DNA of 64,000 bases from Ophiura sarsii (lineage: Eukaryota; Echinodermata; Ophiuroidea; Amphilepidida; Ophiuridae), in NCBI GenBank assembly GCA_035610835.1, contig CM069447.1, positions 76,072,312 through 76,136,311 on the forward strand, written 5' to 3'. This document shows, in pieces, positions 58,633 through 64,000 of this stretch (position 1 is its first letter; each line of letters opens with the position of its first letter). The position numbers and the translations under genes were made by a program. The notes beneath the pieces are model-generated. The model worked only from the letters and a program-made list of their open reading frames with translations, was not told the origin of the DNA and made no database searches.

Positions 58633-58855
58633 AATGTTTAATCTTCACCAAAAAGATAATTATATAAATCACATCTTATCATATGTGTGTACAGCAAAGG
58701 AAACAGCTGAGAATAACCTCCAATACTTCAAAGATCTGTTTAAGGACTACTTGACAATACACGATGAGGTGGTTGTGGTTGATAGTCGTCGGTCACAATC
58801 AGATAATCTGAAGATACTGCAAGAAACATTGGACAAACTTGCAGAGCCACTACGT
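58633..58855 (+). CDS. ROCO-type protein exon: end of Roc GTPase domain (partial gene)
   Basis: The acceptor is TATCTTCTTTTATAG (ends 58632) and the donor CTACGT|GTAAGT (58855/58856); the exon is 223 bp with an open frame throughout. It encodes HILSYVCTAKETAENNLQYF, then FKDYLTIHDEVVVVDSRRSQ and SDNLKILQETLDKLAEPLR. The arrangement (a strand ending in a VxTHAD-like position, a helix, EVVVVDSRRSQS, then a long helix) resembles the last third of Roc domains in ROCO proteins such as DAPK1-like and LRR-ROCO proteins. The usual THAD or NKxD guanine-specificity motif appears degenerate (CTAKE). The first base completes a split codon from an unseen upstream exon. No P-loop exon was found. Confidence 0.5.
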
Positions 58856-59518
58856 GTAAGTTGTATACGCATGAGTTCCATGGAGTCGTTCAATGCGCGG
58901 GTAAATGTTGGCCTATACATCAATGCTTTAACAATATCAAATGTGTATTCATTATCAAATGTGTATTCATTAACATTGTAAGTCTATGATATGGGGATAT
59001 GCTAACATTTGAGACATGATATCAACAATTCAAAGAAGAAAAAGTTTGTTAAATCAGATATTACATTGTGTTAATGATAATCGCCTAGTTACAGAATCTT
59101 GTTTTAACAGTTTCTGCCTCTAAGAGTGTACCATTTTTGGGGGGTGTTGTGATTCATGGGTCCTCAGATCAACTTTTTAAAAGAAATCAGTGATACATTA
59201 CCATACCATTATACTATAGCCACATTTTAAAATTCTTAACATTTTTGGTTCGGTCGTCAAAAATCACCGACATTTCAGTAAAAAACAGTAAAACGATTAC
59301 TACTTACTAAGTATATCTTCTTTAACACATTGACAACTTTGACAGCCTTGCATTTACCACCAAAATGTGTTTAAAAATATAAACTGAAAACTAAGAAAGA
59401 GATCAAAGTCAAAGGTATTATCAGGTATTTAGTATTGTAGACAAACTACACCACAATATGGTTGAGTTTTGATCTTTAACTTATTAACGAAAACATGTAT
59501 GTTTAAATATATTCTTAG

Positions 59519-59698
59519 GGTGAACGAATTCCAAAAATCTGTGACGAAATTACCAAACGGAAGCAAGTGTGGTGTAGACGTGGGAATCCCATCATGTACT
59601 TAACGGATTTCATGAAGAAGGTCCGATCTGAAATTGATAAACTGTCTAGCGATGATTTGTTGAAGACAGCCTTATGGTATATGCATCATACGGGAGAG
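59519..59698 (+). CDS. ROCO-type protein exon: start of COR domain (partial gene)
   Basis: The acceptor is ATATTCTTAG (ends 59518) and the donor GGAGAG|GTAGGT (59698/59699); 180 bp, open, phase 0 at both ends. It therefore joins the 58633-58855 exon (ending in phase 0) without frame change. It encodes GERIPKICDEITKRKQVWC, then NPIMYLTDFMKKVRSEIDKL and LLKTALWYMHHTGE. This resembles the first helices of a COR domain (pattern G-x-IP ... I-x-W/Y ... L..AL.YLH..GE) following Roc. The next COR exon was not identified downstream. It is either part of a long-intron gene running out of view or a degraded gene copy. Confidence 0.5.
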
Positions 59699-59699
59699 G

Positions 59700-60715
59700 T
59701 AGGTTGCAGAGACACTGATGACTTTGAAGATATCTATTGGATACTAATGTAGTGGTGCTGTTTCCAAATCCGTGATATGGGTGGTTGTAAGAATTCCATG
59801 AAAAAACAACGGCAATATAGGACTCTAGTAAACATTCAAATACAAATAACCTGTGAATGATTTAATAGAGGTGGTGCATGACGTCAATTTCATACGGGTG
59901 CCTCCAAAAAAGGATGCACGTGTCATTGCCCTCATTTATTTCTCAGTGTTTGGTTTTCAGGTTTATATGATCTAAAAAATAATTTAGTTGGTTTTCCAAT
60001 ACCGTTTCATTGACTGTGTACTTTCTCAGTAAGAAAAAAAAGTGTGATCAACAACGAGGACTCACATTTGGTGTCACTTTTATAAACAAAATATACTTCT
60101 GGGGGAATGTATCAGTTTCGTCTTTAAACATGTCGTGTATGGATTTGGTGTGTATACGAACTTTACGATAACTTAACAAACTTTCTTATGCAGTTTGTTT
60201 TGTCAACTTTGCTTGAGTATATCTATCCAAAGAGATGCTTGTTTGACCATGAGCAAACAATATCAAAAATGTGTGTTGAGAAATATAATGTGTATTGCTG
60301 TTGTGTTTAGCGCTTTAAAGCATTTCTTCTTAAACAATAGCTCAAATTTAACTTTCTGTGATCAACTTTAATCAAGCTTATTTTTCGATAGAATATTAAA
60401 GCAAATCAAACAGCATCTTAAAGCTCATGGGTCAATTAGTAGATATTGATAATTCAATAAGAAGCATCTTATTGACCTAAAACGGGGCGCAACACACGTT
60501 TAAGTAATCGTAATGAGCAGGTATAACGTTAAGTTAAGTTAAGTTGGGAATCAAATTAACGGCATTCGAAAGCCAACTATTATATTAACTCTTGTGCTGA
60601 CATACGCGAAGTAAAACATAGCACGACATACTTTTTGTATGTACCTTTCTTTAATGGTTTCCATAACCTTTTGTATGTACCTCATTATTCCTCCTGCTGA
60701 GCAAACGGTGAGCAG
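59700..60715. other. Unassigned; probable intronic or flanking DNA
   Basis: No further exon matching a COR domain could be read. AT-rich, with TAAGTTAAGTTAAGTT near 60530. Nothing else is seen. Confidence 0.4.
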
Positions 60716-61158
60716 AAAGACTGTCTCAATCATCGTCATTCTAAAGTTCTGTTTATAACCATAAAAACTCGTTCTTCCAATGTGAATTGGGGCCATTGTT
60801 GAGCGGCAGCCATGCTCTTAGTAAGGGATGGTTTTAATTCTACCCCACATTACAGATCTTTGTAAAGACATTAGGCTACCTTCTTTGTAATACTTTTAAT
60901 CACTTGAAATGAACCCTTGTTGTCAAACAAGAGCGCTCTACTTACTACATTTTCCATACTGGTTTCAATAACTCACCTGTTGTCTTGTGGAAAGACTGTC
61001 TCAATCATCGTCATTCTATAGTTCTGTTTATAACCATAAAAACTCGTTCTTCCAATGTGAATTGGGGCACTTGTTGAGCGGCAGCAGGATGGTTTTAATT
61101 CTACCCCACATTACAGATCTTTGTAAAGACCTTACGCTATCTTCTTTGTAATACTTCT
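60716..61158. repeat. Direct duplication of ~175 bp, offset 275 bp
   Basis: AAAGACTGTCTCAATCATCG ... ATAACCATAAAAACTCGTTC ... TTACAGATCTTTGTAAAGAC at 60716-60893 recurs at 60991-61158 with few changes and a small deletion. The second copy runs directly into the RT fragment. Confidence 0.85.
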
Positions 61159-61159
61159 T

Positions 61160-61600
61160 GTGCACATGCGGTGAGGTCTTTAGTCTTCTCTCGGCTGGAT
61201 CATGGCAACTCTCTGTTAGGTGGCATTTCTAAATTTAATGTTCAGCGCCTGCAAAAACTAGACGCACAAGTGCTGAACCACTCTTGCGGAAGCTTCATTG
61301 GTTGCCTATCCAGCAGAGAATTGACTTCAAGATCTTGCTGCATGTGTACAATGGTGTACACAATCTGGGGCCTACCTATTTATCTCAGATTTTGATGCCG
61401 TATGTCTGTCCAAGAGCTGGTTTGAGATCTTTCAACGACACTTTCCGCCTTGTTGTACCTTTCAACAAACATACTAAGACTGAAACCGCTTTCTCATATA
61501 TCGGTCCAAGGCTGTGGAATGATCTCCCACTCCCCATACGCACCGCATGCAGTGTCAAATCTTTTTAAAATATGCTTAAAACTCATCTATTTTCGAAGGT
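61160..61600 (+). pseudogene. RT C-terminal fragment of a CR1/L2-type retrotransposon
   Basis: The first frame has VRSLVFSRLDHGNSLLGGIS and QRLQKLDAQ. After a short deletion and frameshift the next frame has LRKLHWLPIQQRIDFKILLH, GPTYLSQILMPYV and GPRLWNDLPLPIRTA, then KSF before a stop; LKTHLFSK can be read in a third frame. These are the conserved segments after the RT catalytic core in CR1/L2-group proteins. The catalytic YADD region is absent (5' truncation). It is a dead fragment. Confidence 0.8.
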
Positions 61601-61639
61601 GTAATTTGTTGGTCAATTTCGGATGCAAATGCACCCTTT

Positions 61640-62460
61640 TATAAAAAAAAATGTTTTTTTTTTTTTTAATCCATGCTTTTTGATGCTTAAATTGTATCTG
61701 TATATTATTATATTGTATATTTAATTATTTTTGGAGGACAGGTACCGGCATCCTAAGATTTTGAAATCAAAGTTTGTGTGTGAAATATCTCGAAAAATAC
61801 AGCTTGAATGAGTAAGATTTTTTGGATACGATATTGGTACAGTATTTACCTCGGCTGAGTTCGAGGGAAAGGTTATTTGGACAATCATGATGGAAAATGT
61901 TCCCACGATAGGGATATTTATTCCCAGTATCCGATATCGTCACATCATAGAAAATGGCGGTGATTCTAGTTCGTGTACCCCCGTATAACACCCGTAATTG
62001 TTTATATACTCCGTAACGCTCAGTCGCTGAGCGCAAGCGTTGATCACCGTATTTCAGATAGGGGCGTCAAAAAATGGGGGATGTAGTCTACGTCATTTTG
62101 TTGCGCAGTAGTTTACTACCCATGTGTGTGAGCGGAAAGAGTTGTGAGCGTTGTAGAGTATGGTACCTAAACTAACGAGCTCGTTTTGTAACGACCTCAA
62201 CGTCTACGTAATTTCCCATTTGTTCACCGCTAGGCTAGGTACCACCCCTAGATATTGCCTCAGAAAAAAATTGTGTTTGCGATTTCGTCTTTATTAATCC
62301 ATCAATGGATTCCAGATTTTGTGAGCATGTACAAATCGCAAATAACTTGGACGAGTTCAAAGTTGGGGTTAATCTGCCTCATAGGAGTAAAAAGATTTTT
62401 TTGCCTTGAGAAGCATATTTTTCTTAGTAAAATACAACGATTCATGCTCAGGGTGGTACT
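61640..62460. other. Unassigned stretch
   Basis: Begins with T-runs after the RT fragment. No gene or repeat family is recognised. GGGGCGTCAAAAAATGGGGGATG near 62060 resembles an old DNA-transposon end without a partner. Confidence 0.4.
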
Positions 62461-62464
62461 CACG

Positions 62465-62625
62465 TATGTAAGGTATACGGGGACGTGCCGCTCCAGTGGT
62501 CGTTTTTTTCATGAGACATCCTTAGCCATGGGTAGGCTTTTCAACTGAAAAATCCTGATGATGGGTCTATCCAAAATCACCCTTAGAAATGGGTAGGGGC
62601 TTTGAATCTCCAGCGGCACACCCCT
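62465..62625 (+). repeat. Dispersed repeat copy (reverse complement at 26600-26850)
   Basis: TACGGGGACGTGCCGCTCC, CATGAGACATCCTTAGCCAT, GGGTAGGCTTTTCAACTGAA and ATCACCCTTAGAAATGGG match 26600-26850 in reverse. This copy lacks about 70-80 bp present in the other. Confidence 0.75.
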
Positions 62626-62649
62626 GACCAGGCCAAATCTGTCCTCCCG

Positions 62650-63000
62650 GGGATACATGAGCGTTGCTATTTTTGTTTGATGTTTACATAACAAACAGAG
62701 TCCCCGAATTGTCGCAGTTTTAGTTATACCATTGTAATACTTGCTACGTCACCATACTTGATGTATGAGGGCGAATCTTTGCTGTATAGATAATCAATTG
62801 TTTGATGTTTACGTAACAATTGGATGCCTTTTCACTGAATCACGCTGGGCCCATTACATGGAAAGAGCGTGGACATTTACATAACAATAGTGATCACGTA
62901 TCATACATGACTTCGACATAGATGTGGCGATAGTGATGAGCTAATCGATGCGCGCGTGCATATTTTTGTTTTATGTTTACATAACAAACAGAGTCGCGCA
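62650..63000. repeat. Short duplicated segment
   Basis: TATTTTTGTTTGATGTTTAC then ATAACAAACAGAGTC at about 62668-62702 recurs at about 62960-62994, with a partial copy near 62793-62820. Confidence 0.65.
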
Positions 63001-63419
63001 ATCATGTTCATGAATGTCGAAAAAATGATGGTTCAACCATGTCTGCAGGCTGAATAATAAACAAGTTATAACCAAAAGTAGTTTGCCTCGTATTGCTGAA
63101 ACTGGGCAAATCATGCACATTTTAAACCATTTTAGGTAAAAAAAGGTTTACTTTCATGATGTTTAGTTGCTTGTGCGGGGTTATATAGACATCAGTGAAT
63201 ACATCCTAGCCACATCTTACTACATCGGTGTATTCATCTAGGTAAACATGGAGTTTTCTACATATTTTGGTCAACTAATTTTCAAAAAAATGTCGCCCTC
63301 TGTAGTCAATGATATGAACATCCCTCCCCTAGCATAGGCTATACCTTTTAATTGAAAAAGAATATCTATATTATCGACTCGCACATAGAAACGATTGGTT
63401 CTTTAAAAAAAATGAATTA

Positions 63420-64000
63420 TTTATCCAAACATTAATAATGATATTTGCGTCCATTTTCCAAATGTTGACATTTGTCGGTCAGACTCAGGCCTACTTAATT
63501 TTCTTTTTTTAAATGCTCATGATTTCTATACGAAAGACATTTTTGTCATGAAATGATTGCGACTTGACTTTTTTGTATATCGATCTCATATGTACCCCCA
63601 AAAAATGAATTATTTAACCAAATAATGGTATTTGGGCTAATTTGTCAAATTTTGATATTTGTCGGTCAAGCCGAGAATTAAAAAAAATAAATTATGATTT
63701 CTATGCGAATTACTTTTTTGTCGTCAAATTGATTGCGGCTTGATTTTTTGTATCATTGATCTCATACGTACCAAAAAATTAATTATTAATTATGATTTCT
63801 ATGCAAACAACTTTTTTGTCTCAAATTTATTGCGACTTGGCTCTTTTGTATCATCGATCTCATATGTACCCAAACAAAATTGAGTTATTTAACCAAATAA
63901 TGGTATTTGGGCTAATTTTTCAAATTTCGATATTTGTCGGTCAAGCCTAGAATTTAAAAAATAATAATTATGATTTCTATGTGAATGACTTTTTTGTTGC
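63420..64000. repeat. AT-rich tandem repeat running off the window
   Basis: Repeated segments AATAATGGTATTTGGGCTAA, ATTTGTCGGTCAAGCC, TTATGATTTCTATG (63520, 63692, 63797, 63969), TGATTGCGACTTGA-like and CATCGATCTCATATGTACCC. The full period is about 175-190 bp, with a shorter partial unit near 63780. It continues past 64000. Confidence 0.8.

Overview
The window looks like repeat-dominated nuclear DNA of a metazoan, most likely a marine deuterostome invertebrate (echinoderm, hemichordate or cephalochordate type). The basis is TTAGGG-type telomeric repeats at two interstitial sites, many animal CR1/L2-type non-LTR retrotransposon remnants, frequent TAGGCCTA words, and two spliced exons of a ROCO-type GTPase, a family expanded in such animals. 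The taxon cannot be fixed from the window. No intact host gene is visible. There are no bacterial features: no operons, Shine-Dalgarno sites or CRISPR.

Layout. 1-646: a ~230-bp tandem repeat and C/G homopolymer tracts. 647-13755: a 13-kb satellite made of a 28-31-bp repeat interleaved with 17 copies of a ~310-bp module in a higher-order pattern. 13.9-27.5 kb: DNA-transposon territory, with hAT-like, TA-flanked and TTAA-flanked MITEs, a 3.9-kb inverted-repeat element, a 1.85-kb foldback element and two copies of a hairpin MITE. 28.2-34.0 kb: a ~100-bp satellite, then a 15-bp minisatellite that has grown inside a dispersed inverted-repeat element. 34.4-37.7 kb: small retroelement fragments, a palindrome and an interstitial telomere block.

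39.4-44.0 kb: the most notable stretch, a tightly packed, decayed virus-like (Polinton/Maverick or Polinton-like) remnant. It has a gag-like ORF, a tiny hydrophobic ORF, a membrane and Pro-rich capsid-adjacent gene, and a divergent major-capsid-like gene carrying one stop and two frameshifts. A 5'-truncated CR1/L2-type retrotransposon sits inside the capsid-adjacent gene, bounded by a 7-bp target-site duplication.

45.7-51.1 kb: two longer non-LTR retrotransposons, the second with AP-endonuclease and RT domains and a microsatellite tail, then a tRNA-derived SINE-like segment. 52.9-57 kb: copies of the element that hosts the minisatellite, a TA-flanked MITE, a ~65-bp hairpin tandem array, a tRNA-Met half and a BEL/Pao-like gag remnant. 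58.6-59.7 kb: two phase-compatible exons of a Roc-COR protein. 60.7-64.0 kb: duplications, another RT fragment, and an AT-rich tandem repeat that runs off the end.

The coding material is mainly mobile or viral and mostly dead; the ROCO exons are the only plausible host-gene sequence. All calls are from reading the sequence, without database searches.
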